Shown here piece by piece: positions 25,829 through 33,235 of a stretch of DNA of 64,000 nt (position 1 is its first letter; each line of letters opens with the position of its first letter). The stretch comes from Lutispora saccharofermentans (lineage in GTDB: Bacteria; Bacillota; Clostridia; Lutisporales; Lutisporaceae): the NCBI RefSeq assembly GCF_024363565.1, contig NZ_JAJEKE010000009.1, positions 1 through 64,000 of the forward strand. Direction: 5' to 3'. The translations under genes and the position numbers were made by a program. Under the pieces are notes generated by a model. It was not told the DNA's origin. It searched no databases and was given only the letters and a program-made list of their open reading frames with translations.

Positions 25829-26533
25829 TTACTGCATGGAAAGGTAAGGGCTTTGCTCCAGCTGAATTTCGCCCTCCAGCGGTGAATAAAGCCCGACGCC
25901 CAGCTGTTCCAAGCCTCGGATGAATTCCAGAGTCTTGGCGGTATCCCGTCCTAAACGGTCAAGCTTCTTAACCAGTAAAACATCCATTTTGCCTTCTCCG
26001 GCGGCCTTCGTAACCTCGGCGAGACCGGCGCGGTCAAACTCCATACCGCTGCCGAGATCCTCGGAGCACCCAACAACTTCAAAGCCCATTTGCTCGGCAT
26101 AATCCATAAGCTCCTTTTTCTGTCCTTTTAAGGCTCCGTGGGCATCCTCCGGTGCATCAATACGGCAGTAAACCCAGGCTTTCTTCTGCTCCTGATGATT
26201 CCAGAAGGCTTGGGCTTCCTCCATGCTGACAATCGCTATATCATCAGGCTTCTTATCGCCCTTCTGCATGGGTACCAGCTCTTTTGTGATTTCCCGAAGA
26301 AGCTTCTGATCATGGCAGCGGTTGATAAATTCGCCAAAGGTATTCAATATCAGCCTATCCATCGTATCCGTCAGGACAATTTTGTCTGCATGCTCCTTTT
26401 TCAACATGATAAAGCTGGCGATGTTGGACGGAGACTTCTCAAAGTAGTATTCCTGCCTCTCACCATCAAGCCCGTACACATATCCGACGACGAGATCCTT
26501 TTTTAGCAGTTCTGGTAATACTTCCTTTTGCAT
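25829..26533 (-). CDS. Resolvase-fold protein without catalytic serine
   Basis: A 234-residue protein. Its first ~110 residues are an unnamed N-terminal region. Residues ~118-225 read as a serine-recombinase catalytic fold: WVYCRIDAPEDA in place of the usual Y-x-R-V-S, then LKGQKKELMDYAEQMGFEVV, LGSGMEFDRAGL, and VLLVKKLDRLGRDTAKTLEF. Position five of the YxRVS motif is Asp here, so the nucleophile is missing and catalysis by the normal route should be impossible. No C-terminal DNA-binding domain follows. RBS AAGGAGG precedes the ATG. As the first recombinase-like gene of the cluster it could regulate or assemble with the complete recombinases. Confidence 0.7.
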   Translation of the reverse strand: MQKEVLPELLKKDLVVGYVYGLDGERQEYYFEKSPSNIASFIMLKKEHADKIVLTDTMDRLILNTFGEFINRCHDQKLLREITKELVPMQKGDKKPDDIAIVSMEEAQAFWNHQEQKKAWVYCRIDAPEDAHGALKGQKKELMDYAEQMGFEVVGCSEDLGSGMEFDRAGLAEVTKAAGEGKMDVLLVKKLDRLGRDTAKTLEFIRGLEQLGVGLYSPLEGEIQLEQSPYLSMQ

Positions 26534-26570
26534 ATCTATTTCCTCCTTGATATTTTTGTTTTAATCTCAG

Positions 26571-26610
26571 AAGGATACGGCAGGACGGAAAAAGCCCGCC
26601 CTGCCGCATA
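26571..26610 (-). other. GC-rich hairpin upstream of the resolvase-like gene
   Basis: CGGCAGGACGG and CCCGCCCTGCCG arms with a short A-rich loop form a long hairpin about 40 bases before the resolvase-like start. No U-tract follows on either strand, so it may be a processing or stability element rather than a terminator. Confidence 0.4.
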
Positions 26611-26685
26611 GTTTCCAAGATCAAAAAATGATCTGCTTGTTCTTCATTGCGAATTGACGCTTCTATTCGACACTACTTCCCGAAG

Positions 26686-27036
26686 CGAAAAGAGCCTTAC
26701 GGCTCTCAGGGCGACAGCATAAACGGCTTGTGGTCAATAAGCCTCATAGGAATCTTACCTCTCCCAGGATCTCTGCGAGCCGCCCCCATTGCTTGAGTCT
26801 GTGGCTGGACGGAAGTAGCATTATCACTGCCCATTTCATTGCGAAACAGTCCACCACAGACTGTTTTATGACCGGGCGTTCCCGCTCGTCACCTTCGATG
26901 CCATCGGTTCGACGGATGTCTTACAATCCGCAGGCAGTCTCCGCGCGCCCGTCAATGTCGCTGCCGCTTTTCACACGGCTGGACAGCTCATGTATTTATG
27001 CTGTCGGATATGAAATTTTCAAAGAGCAACAGGGGA
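26686..27036 (-). ncRNA. Candidate structured leader or small RNA between the sigma-like and resolvase genes
   Basis: This 350-base stretch holds no gene I can support. On the - strand it contains an 8-bp perfect hairpin (arms 26844-26851 and 26859-26866), a 5-bp stem with GGCTT/AAGCC arms at 26725-26743, and AGAGCC-GTAA-GGCTCT followed by TTTT (26686-26706), which looks like a terminator. Several open stretches in other frames lack ribosome binding sites. The arrangement suggests a structured leader or small RNA transcribed after the sigma-like gene. Only hairpins were read; no known RNA family was recognised. Confidence 0.35.
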
Positions 27037-27078
27037 ATAAAAAAATCCCCTCACTTCTTTAAGGAAAAAAGTGAGGGG
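27037..27078 (-). terminator. Intrinsic terminator after sigma-like gene
   Basis: On the - strand CCCCTCACTT pairs with AAGTGAGGGG (10 bp), followed by ATTTTTTT. It begins 18 bases past the stop codon of the sigma-70-like gene, so that gene ends its own transcript and the recombinases need another promoter or readthrough. Confidence 0.85.
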
Positions 27079-27095
27079 CTGGACCAAAAAACTTT

Positions 27096-27506
27096 TTATT
27101 TTTCTAAAATTTTTTTGAGCTGACTCAGTATTCGTTTTTTACGATTGTGTATAGTCATGCGCGGAATGCCAGTCTCCGCAGCCAATTGATGCTCGCTTTT
27201 TTCGAGGTAAAACAGCGCTATAATCAGCTGGCGTTCAGCTTCGTTTAGCAGAAGCAGGCATTGCCGGAGCCTTTCAAGCATATCCCGCTGAGTAATTTCA
27301 TCCTCCACAGAATTCTGTCTTGAGGCTATTATGTATTCCAGTGAAATACCTTTTTCCTCAGCTTCCTCCAGAGAGATGGTATTGTTTGAGTAAAGTTCAC
27401 CCTCATAAATCTCATGCTCCCTGTGCTGGTAATAAGCCTTATAGACTTCTTTGGTCACAGGGATGCGTTTTTTGTTGACTACCAATGTATATTTTTTCTG
27501 CTCCAT
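27096..27506 (-). CDS. Sigma-70 region-4-like regulator of the element
   Basis: A protein of about 136 residues. The C-terminal ~65 residues (DMLERLRQCLLLLNEAERQL, then LFYLEKSEHQLAAETGIPRM and TIHNRKKRILSQLKKIL) form a sigma-70 region 4 / RNA-polymerase sigma-like HTH. The N-terminal part (YTLVVNKKRIPVTKEVYKAY) is typical of sigma-like regulators in Firmicutes conjugative transposons. The ATG at 27506 is preferred because GGAGG is 8 bases upstream; a longer frame to 27572 overlaps the leader terminator zone. It lies downstream of a c-di-GMP riboswitch and several terminators, and upstream of the recombinases, so it probably controls excision or transfer genes. Whether it binds core polymerase is not known. 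Confidence 0.75.
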   Translation of the reverse strand: MEQKKYTLVVNKKRIPVTKEVYKAYYQHREHEIYEGELYSNNTISLEEAEEKGISLEYIIASRQNSVEDEITQRDMLERLRQCLLLLNEAERQLIIALFYLEKSEHQLAAETGIPRMTIHNRKKRILSQLKKILEK

Positions 27507-27592
27507 GAGCTTGTCCTCCATTTCGTGAATTTGAAAATCCGGAAATGAAGAACAAACGGAGGAGAGCGGCATCTTAGGGCAATTCTGTGCAA

Positions 27593-27641
27593 CAAAAAAA
27601 GAGCGTACTTACAGACACAACTGTCTATTTGTACACTCTTA
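27593..27641 (-). terminator. Strong hairpin-U7 terminator upstream of the sigma-like gene
   Basis: Read on the - strand, arms AAGAGTGTACAAATAGACA and TGTCTGTAAGTACGCTCTT pair with few mismatches around GTTG and are followed directly by seven T. It lies about 90 bases before the sigma-like start codon, so upstream transcription should end here unless antitermination occurs. Confidence 0.75.
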
Positions 27642-27688
27642 GTATTTATTTCATTTTTGATATGCTCTGATGGTTCGTGTTGATGACC

Positions 27689-27721
27689 GTACTGCCCTAA
27701 TAAACAGTACAGGCTTTTTTT
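27689..27721 (+). terminator. Hairpin with U-tract on + strand
   Basis: GTACTG (27689) pairs with CAGTAC (27705), followed by AGGC and seven T on the + strand. There is no + strand gene upstream; it may belong to the regulatory leader or stop antisense transcription. Confidence 0.4.
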
Positions 27722-27833
27722 AACCGTTTACCGATTAAAACAACGCATTCAATGATGTCCGCTTCATCACGCCAGGCCGCTGATCGGCAGCGGCCGTTCG
27801 TTTCTTACGACATACTGCGAAAGCATAAAAACG

Positions 27834-27858
27834 CCCTCCAATCCCGCAAGTCGGAGGG
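27834..27858 (-). terminator. Terminator-like hairpin in riboswitch leader
   Basis: CCCTCC and GGAGGG arms flank a 13-base loop; on the - strand the second arm is followed by CGTTTTTA. It is the second terminator-like structure downstream of the riboswitch. A further 10-bp perfect hairpin without a terminal U-tract lies at 27891-27925. Confidence 0.5.
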
Positions 27859-27951
27859 TTTCGTTTCTGGTCATTTAGGCATGTAGACAGACCCGCCAAA
27901 CTCACGTTTTTTTTATTTGGCGGGTGTCGCCTGATGTTGACCTGTCATATG

Positions 27952-27978
27952 AAAAAACCTGCCGCAAAAGGGCAGGCT
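27952..27978 (-). terminator. Expression-platform terminator of the c-di-GMP-I riboswitch
   Basis: On the - strand CCTGCC-CTTTTGC-GGCAGG is followed by TTTTTTC. It begins about 20 bases after the aptamer. The 3' arm GGCAG can instead pair with CTGCC at the 3' end of the aptamer, so ligand binding could switch terminator formation. Confidence 0.75.
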
Positions 27979-27994
27979 TAGCAAGTAATCCTTT

Positions 27995-28075
27995 ACGGCA
28001 GCCAGGCTATCGTAATGCGCTCGCATTTTAGACCCTTGGCTTTGCGTCCTTGTCTTTCGGCAAGTTTGCCCTTAC
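27995..28075 (-). ncRNA. Cyclic-di-GMP-I (GEMM-I) riboswitch
   Basis: The - strand reads GGGCAAAC, a stem closed by a C-GAAA-G tetraloop, GGACGCAAAGCC, GGGTCTAAA, a GC stem (TGCGAGCGCA), then TACGATAGCCTGG. These are the diagnostic conserved blocks of the GEMM-I aptamer in the right order and spacing, including the GNRA tetraloop that docks on its receptor and the ACGCAAAGCC and TAGC elements around the ligand site. A TATAAT-like -10 on the - strand (28100-28105) lies about 25 bases upstream. A terminator follows. The next gene downstream is the sigma-like regulator of the conjugative element, so c-di-GMP may gate element gene expression; ON or OFF sense cannot be told by eye. Confidence 0.9.
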
Positions 28076-28106
28076 TCTCTTATGGATCTTCCTTGCAAAA
28101 TTATAA

Positions 28107-28564
28107 CAATATATGATTGTATAGATTTAATAAATATTGCTTTTGTTTTATTTTCTTGCTCAAGCGCCGTAAAGCAGGTAAACGGTTATTACTGTGCAGC
28201 CTGCAGTCCCCGGCAGCAAAGTATACTGTGAAATCGTCATCAAGCGGGTTACCGCATGTTTCAATTAAATCGCAATTAAAATTAAAAATAGCATCCTTAA
28301 TTTTGATATAATTAGCTCGGTCATTTTATCGTGCATGTGTAATATAAGGAAATTATTTAGCGGTTCATGGCAATTAATTTTGATGGATGAAGTTCACTTA
28401 AACCTATGATTGGCTCCTTATATTCCTGCTTGCCAGGTGTTACATAATCGCCTCACCTATATGTTATTTACTTATTAGAAATTACTTGCAATTTCTATAT
28501 TATTGAGCAATAAATGTATATACTAACATGCGCAATTTTAATTAAAGGTTAGCAATTTCGTATT
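28107..28564. other. Gene-free AT-rich stretch
   Basis: About 460 bases lie between the riboswitch promoter and the AraC-type gene. I see only short frames without ribosome binding sites and an AT-rich second half. It probably contains promoters firing in both directions, but no convincing motif pair was found beyond the palindrome at its right end. Confidence 0.4.
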
Positions 28565-28589
28565 GTTATAATCAGAAAACGATTATAAC
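28565..28589 (+). promoter_or_regulatory. Palindromic operator overlapping the -10 of the AraC-GNAT gene
   Basis: GTTATAATC and GATTATAAC are perfect 9-bp inverted arms around a 7-base spacer, ending 14 bases before the ATG. The left arm includes TATAAT (28567-28572), a plausible -10, so a bound dimer would block transcription. Autoregulation by the AraC-type product is a reasonable guess. Confidence 0.5.
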
Positions 28590-28603
28590 GGAAAGGAGAC
28601 ACT

Positions 28604-29455
28604 ATGAAAAATCTTGAAATAGTGATAGCCGCTATCCAATATATTGAAGCACATTTGACAAGCGAAAAGATCAACCTGGATATTGTTGCCGAGGCAGTAC
28701 ACTATTCGAAATACCACCTCCACCGCATTTTCACCGATACGGTAGGGCTTTCTATACATGACTATACGCAGCGCAGGCAGCTGACTGAAGCTGCGAAACT
28801 GCTGGTTTTTTCAGACAAACCCATTATTGATATAGCAATTTTAGCCGGCTACGACAGTCAGCAAGCTTTCAGTAATGTATTCAAGGTTATGTATAAGCAG
28901 TCTCCTAACCAATATCGAAGAAATGAGGTGTTTTATCCATTGCATCTTGAATACAACTTCAAGGACCAACACGAATCGCTTGAGAGCACGCGAAAAAGCT
29001 CTGTGAGGAAAATCCGCTTTGCCAAAGAAGAGGATATTCCGTTATGGATGGATTTAGTGCTCCTTGTTATTGACGGGTTCCCCTATCTGGAAGAGGATGA
29101 GCATTTAACGACTCTAAAACGCTATATCGCAAACAAAGGCGCAATTCTTATGACCGATAATAGCATTTCTATTGGAGGTATGATGATCAACTACGAAACA
29201 GGCAGCATCGATTTTTTAGCGGTACATCCGCTTTACAGGAACCAGGGTATTTCTCAAGATCTCTTGAATGTGGCGCTCACCGAGCTGCTGGAGAATAAGG
29301 AAATCAGCATAACCACATTCCGAGAGGGCGACAAAGCAGATACAGGATATCGAAAGGCTCTTAAGGAGCTGGGCTTCGCCGAGGCGGAGCTTTTAACAGA
29401 ATTCGGATATCCGACGCAAAAAATGATTTTACCCAGGGAGGATTCAAATGACTAA
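28604..29455 (+). CDS. AraC-family HTH fused to GNAT acetyltransferase
   Basis: A 283-residue two-domain protein. Residues 1-~108 are an AraC/XylS double HTH (VAEAVHYSKYHLHRIFTDTV, then IAILAGYDSQQAFSNVFKVM and SPNQYRR). Residues ~125-280 form a GNAT domain (IRFAKEEDIPLWMDL, IDFLAVHPLYRNQGISQDLL with the acetyl-CoA loop, GYRKALKELGFAEAELLTEF). The N-terminal position of the AraC domain is unusual for the family, where it is generally C-terminal, but this AraC-GNAT order occurs in Firmicutes. GGAAAGGAG precedes the ATG. It overlaps helD by 8 bases, so they are co-transcribed. A decayed copy of its C-terminus lies at 36344-36601 next to the MFS gene. Substrate unknown; an antibiotic or metabolite sensor with modifying activity is possible. 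Confidence 0.85.
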   Translation: MKNLEIVIAAIQYIEAHLTSEKINLDIVAEAVHYSKYHLHRIFTDTVGLSIHDYTQRRQLTEAAKLLVFSDKPIIDIAILAGYDSQQAFSNVFKVMYKQSPNQYRRNEVFYPLHLEYNFKDQHESLESTRKSSVRKIRFAKEEDIPLWMDLVLLVIDGFPYLEEDEHLTTLKRYIANKGAILMTDNSISIGGMMINYETGSIDFLAVHPLYRNQGISQDLLNVALTELLENKEISITTFREGDKADTGYRKALKELGFAEAELLTEFGYPTQKMILPREDSND

Positions 29456-31562
29456 TGCACAGCAGCTAGACAAGGGCGCATTGCGTACGTCTGTCCGTAT
29501 AAATGAAAGTAAAAAGCAACCACCAAATGATACTTCAGCTTTTCCCGATGAAATCGCGCATCTTGAGGATACCAGGTTCAAATTGGATGATGCCATAAAG
29601 CAGGCGAATGCTTCAGTCGAGCAAATTGACAAAGAATATATGGCTTCCAAGCATTACATGGTGCAGTATCGAGGTGAAATCGATCCACACGAGATGTTCC
29701 AAAGTGAGCTTGCATTAAAGCAAATTGACAACCGCGGAGCCTTTGCGGTAAAGATTCGAGATAAACTTTTGAAACTCCTTGATTCACCTTACTTTGCCCG
29801 GATTGACTTTCAAGAAGCATCCCAGGAGACACCTGCCGCCTTTTACATTGGCAGGTTTGCTTTCAGCCATGATAACGAGCTTTTGATTTCGGATTGGCGC
29901 TCCCCGGTCGCAAGCATGTTTTATGATTGCGAAGTTGGCCCGGCGGGATACGATGCCCCTATTGGAAGAATCAGCGGCAAGCTGACACGTAAGCGGCAAT
30001 TTAAAATCAAGAATGGCAATATGGAATACGCGCTGGAGAGCTCGGTTAATATCCGGGATGATATTTTGCAGCGCGAATTGAGCCATACTTCTGACGAAAA
30101 GATGAAATCCATCATCGCTACCATTCAAAAGGAGCAAAACTTGATCATCCGAAACGAAAAGGCGGGAACCCTTATTATTCAGGGAGTTGCTGGTTCAGGA
30201 AAGACATCCATCGCACTGCATCGGATTGCTTACTTACTATACCGCTTCAAAGACAGGTTATCGGCAAAAAACGTAGCAATTCTGTCCCCAAACAAGGTGT
30301 TTGGAGATTATATTTCCAACGTACTGCCGGAACTCGGCGAGGAACCTATTTATGAGATGAGCTTTGAAGATATTGCCAGGATACAGCTTGATGGCGTCAT
30401 CCGTTTTGAGCGGGACAAGGATCCTTTTGAAACAAGCGACCCCAAATGGACAGAACGAGTACGGTTCAAATCCACGCTGGATTTTGTAAAGCTTATGGAC
30501 GAGTATTTATCCCGGATGCCTGATGCTGTCTTTAATCCATCAGATTACACTTTCGGCAGATTCTCTGCCGAAAGCGAATGGATACAAAGCCGTTTTGCCG
30601 CTTACCATAAATATCCGGTTAAACGGCGGCTTCAAATAATCGCGGAGGATATTCATAACCGTTTTGAAACCGATAACTTCATGGATGAACCTTTGCCAAA
30701 GCCCAGGGCTATCTTAAAAAGCCTGACCACGATGTTGAAGGTTAAGAATACTCTGGCGCTCTATAAAGACTTTTATAAGCAGATGAATATAACCGATAAA
30801 TTTGTGATGCCTGCAAAAGAAATCCTCGAATGGTCTGATATATACCCATTTATCTATTTTTACGCCGCTTTTGAGGGCTTGCAGGAGAGCCGGGCTATTC
30901 GCCATCTGGTTATCGACGAAATGCAGGACTACACACCGGTTCAATATGCGGTGATAAATATCCTGTTTCAATGTCATAAAACAATTCTCGGTGACTTTGG
31001 ACAGTTTATTAATCCAAATTATTTGCACACGCTGGGAGACCTGCGTGTGCTATATGAAGGCTCGGAATTTATTGAGCTTAACAAGAGCTACCGCTCAACC
31101 TATGAGATTATTACATTCGCCAAACGGATTAAAAATATTGCAGCCCTTGAAGCGGTCGAGCGTCATGGAGATGATCCCAGCCTCATATATTGCAGTAATG
31201 AGCAGGAAGAGCTGGCGCAAATAATGGAGAATATGGACTCATTTCAGAATAGCGAGAATGTGACCCTTGGAATAATCCTGAAAACGAACGGCGAAGCTAA
31301 AGCCCTTTATGATTCGCTGTCTAAAAACTACGAGGTTCACTTAATTTCACCGGAAAGCTTGAACTTCAAGAACGGCATAACAATTACCTCAGTCCAAATG
31401 TCAAAAGGCCTTGAATTTGATGAGGTCATTATTCCTGCGGCTAATGACCGTACTTACTTCAGCGAATACGACCGAAGCCTTCTTTATATTGCTTGCACAA
31501 GGGCAATGCACAGATTATCTCTAATATATGCCGGTGAATTGACCCATTTAATTGGTCCATAA
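29448..31562 (+). CDS. helD: HelD-like UvrD/Rep-family ATPase (RNA polymerase recycling)
   Basis: A 704-residue SF1 helicase-like protein. Walker A is IIQGVAGSGKTSIALHRIAY (about 242-260). Further motifs are LVIDEMQDYTPVQYAVI (Walker B, DEMQD), GDFGQFINP, LNKSYRSTYEI, ITSVQMSKGLEFDEVIIP and the terminal YIACTRAMHRLSLIY. The first ~200 residues carry an N-terminal coiled coil (DTRFKLDDAIKQANASVEQI) as in HelD, which prises stalled RNA polymerase off DNA. The length fits HelD rather than UvrD or PcrA. The start ATG overlaps the AraC-GNAT gene and has AGGGAGG upstream. Some HelD/HelR proteins protect polymerase from rifamycins, so a link to drug resistance in this cargo region is possible but inferred. 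Confidence 0.85.
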   Translation: MTNAQQLDKGALRTSVRINESKKQPPNDTSAFPDEIAHLEDTRFKLDDAIKQANASVEQIDKEYMASKHYMVQYRGEIDPHEMFQSELALKQIDNRGAFAVKIRDKLLKLLDSPYFARIDFQEASQETPAAFYIGRFAFSHDNELLISDWRSPVASMFYDCEVGPAGYDAPIGRISGKLTRKRQFKIKNGNMEYALESSVNIRDDILQRELSHTSDEKMKSIIATIQKEQNLIIRNEKAGTLIIQGVAGSGKTSIALHRIAYLLYRFKDRLSAKNVAILSPNKVFGDYISNVLPELGEEPIYEMSFEDIARIQLDGVIRFERDKDPFETSDPKWTERVRFKSTLDFVKLMDEYLSRMPDAVFNPSDYTFGRFSAESEWIQSRFAAYHKYPVKRRLQIIAEDIHNRFETDNFMDEPLPKPRAILKSLTTMLKVKNTLALYKDFYKQMNITDKFVMPAKEILEWSDIYPFIYFYAAFEGLQESRAIRHLVIDEMQDYTPVQYAVINILFQCHKTILGDFGQFINPNYLHTLGDLRVLYEGSEFIELNKSYRSTYEIITFAKRIKNIAALEAVERHGDDPSLIYCSNEQEELAQIMENMDSFQNSENVTLGIILKTNGEAKALYDSLSKNYEVHLISPESLNFKNGITITSVQMSKGLEFDEVIIPAANDRTYFSEYDRSLLYIACTRAMHRLSLIYAGELTHLIGP

Positions 31563-31636
31563 GACAGAAAACCAGTTTTTCTACTCTGGTCCCTATATTA
31601 AGAGTCCTGAAAAATCAGCCAAAGGCCAAAAACTCA

Positions 31637-31674
31637 AGCCCGACCCTTTAGGTATCGGGCTAGCCACCTTTTTT
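31637..31674 (+). terminator. Possible terminator after helD
   Basis: AGCCCGA and TCGGGCT arms (loop of 11) are followed by a 7-base spacer and TTTTTT. The gap between stem and U-tract makes it weaker than a classic terminator. Confidence 0.4.
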
Positions 31675-31867
31675 CACAAAAGGCAGCAGCTTCTCGCCAA
31701 GATATTTGGGGTTAAGCCCGAAAAAGTTACAGGGCCATTCATAGCATAAAAGTGACTGTCAAAAACCCGAGTACACACATCATAATATTGATTGAAACAA
31801 ATCATATCATACATAAAATTGACTTGGAAATAAAAGTATCTTAGCTATAATATAAAAGATAGGCGGG

Positions 31868-31966
31868 ATGTACTATAAGCGATTTGCATTGTTACAAGAG
31901 CAATCCGGCATTTATGAAATTAAGAATATTGTTACTGTTCCTGAATATCAATGGAAAGCCTGTTGA
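31868..31966 (+). pseudogene. Short frame behind a plausible promoter, possible gene remnant
   Basis: A 32-codon frame starts MYYKRFALLQEQSGIYEIKN, with GGCGGG just before the ATG and TTGGAA-16-TATAAT about 25 bases further upstream. It stops after YQWKAC with no recognisable domain. The rest of 31741-32142 holds no gene. It could be the 5' stub of a deleted gene or a real micropeptide; evidence is weak. Confidence 0.25.
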
Positions 31967-32142
31967 GAATATAATTCTTTCAAGGCATAAAAGACCGCTA
32001 TAACTGTATCAATTATAATAAGAGCTATCCATTTAAATGCTTCATAAACACGTCCCTCAAAAAATCTTTATAAATTCTAACATGTTAACCGATATTACAT
32101 TTTTCTACAAGCGTCTAGACTGCAGATTTCATCCGCATGCTC

Positions 32143-33234
32143 TCACAATTCGTTTTCTGACAGGCTTTTTTTATCCTCCACAATATTTATTAGTGTTGTG
32201 TCAGGCTCATGATACCTGCGATAAAAGTGTGTAAAAGTTGTGTATGTAAAAAATTTATTAACTAAAGGAATTTTAATAAGCCAATAAAGAATGAAGTATG
32301 CTGCAAAAAATGAAATCAACATGTAAATATAACTAAGCAGTATCAGAAAGAAGAAAAAATAACTTTCAATTGATATTACTTTACTCAATCCATTTAATAC
32401 ATTGGAAGGAACTTGCAGAGTTGCCACAAAATATAAACCTATTGCAAACGAATGACTTGCTTCAACTGCCTTATTAGGACAATAGCCCATACATCTCATA
32501 CAGCTTTCACATGCAAATGTCCAATAAGGACGTAATTTCTTACTCCCTACCATTCTTATTGCCTGAACTGGACAACTCCTAGCGCAAAAACCACAACCTG
32601 TACAATTTCCTGAAGCGAAGAACAATTTCGATAGGAAAAATCGACCTATGACTAAATAACCTAGAGAAACAGGACTTAGTATAAGACCTAGAATCAAAAA
32701 TATAATTCCCCTGTAGGTTTTTTTCCCTTCAAAAATCCTTTTCATAAAAGAATCTGTCTTAACCTTTGCTCTACCAATAATAAATCTGGAGTTTTCAAGA
32801 TTTATACCCCAGTGTAAAGACATCCAGTTTGATGGCATGTCAAGACCCATGATTCCACGAACAATGTAACCCTTTAAAAGTAGTATGAGTGCAATAAGAT
32901 AACCTGCTGTACCTTCGAGACCTGGAAAAGGAATCGATGCAATTATGCTCCCAGCTCTAGTCGCCACTACAAAAGCATGTTTTCCATTTCCATGTGGCAA
33001 GTGTAAAACATACCGAATTACCTGCCAAGGCGCTGTAAAGCCATGTGTTGGGAAAACTACCCCGACCAAGTTTTTGGCTTCATCTCCCAACTCTGATTCT
33101 TTATAGTATTTTGATATCTGATGTATCTTTGAGGTTATGCCTTTTTTGCTGGCTATTTCCTCCATCCATGTAGCCGCCCGATAAGAATATCCTGTTCCAC
33201 TCATGAAGTGTATTACCATTGAACTATACTGCAT
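32143..33234 (-). CDS. EFR1-family ferredoxin (flavodoxin fold plus 2[4Fe-4S])
   Basis: About 363 residues. The N-terminal ~130 residues are flavodoxin-like (HFMSGTGYSYRAATWMEEIA, VGVVFPTHGFTAPW). A cluster-binding domain carries CTGCGFCARSCP and CESCMRCMGYCP, enough for two [4Fe-4S] clusters. Hydrophobic segments at ~225-250 and near 310-340 suggest membrane attachment. This plan is that of EFR1 family ferredoxins of anaerobes, presumably electron carriers linked to the membrane. I start at the ATG at 33234; extension to 33414 reads through a GC-rich structured RNA and gives no sensible protein. It overlaps no other gene and sits downstream of that RNA. Its electron partner is unknown. Confidence 0.8.
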   Translation of the reverse strand: MQYSSMVIHFMSGTGYSYRAATWMEEIASKKGITSKIHQISKYYKESELGDEAKNLVGVVFPTHGFTAPWQVIRYVLHLPHGNGKHAFVVATRAGSIIASIPFPGLEGTAGYLIALILLLKGYIVRGIMGLDMPSNWMSLHWGINLENSRFIIGRAKVKTDSFMKRIFEGKKTYRGIIFLILGLILSPVSLGYLVIGRFFLSKLFFASGNCTGCGFCARSCPVQAIRMVGSKKLRPYWTFACESCMRCMGYCPNKAVEASHSFAIGLYFVATLQVPSNVLNGLSKVISIESYFFFFLILLSYIYMLISFFAAYFILYWLIKIPLVNKFFTYTTFTHFYRRYHEPDTTLINIVEDKKSLSENEL

Positions 33235-33235
33235 A

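Noticed and set aside
26730..27062. 110-codon + strand frame
   Set aside because: No ribosome binding site, odd composition, and overlap with hairpins and the terminator of the sigma-like gene. Treated as noncoding.
28117..28311. 64-codon + strand frame
   Set aside because: Lies in the riboswitch promoter region, low complexity start, no RBS.
31552..31749. 65-codon frame after helD
   Set aside because: Contains the terminator-like hairpin, has no RBS and shows no recognisable family.
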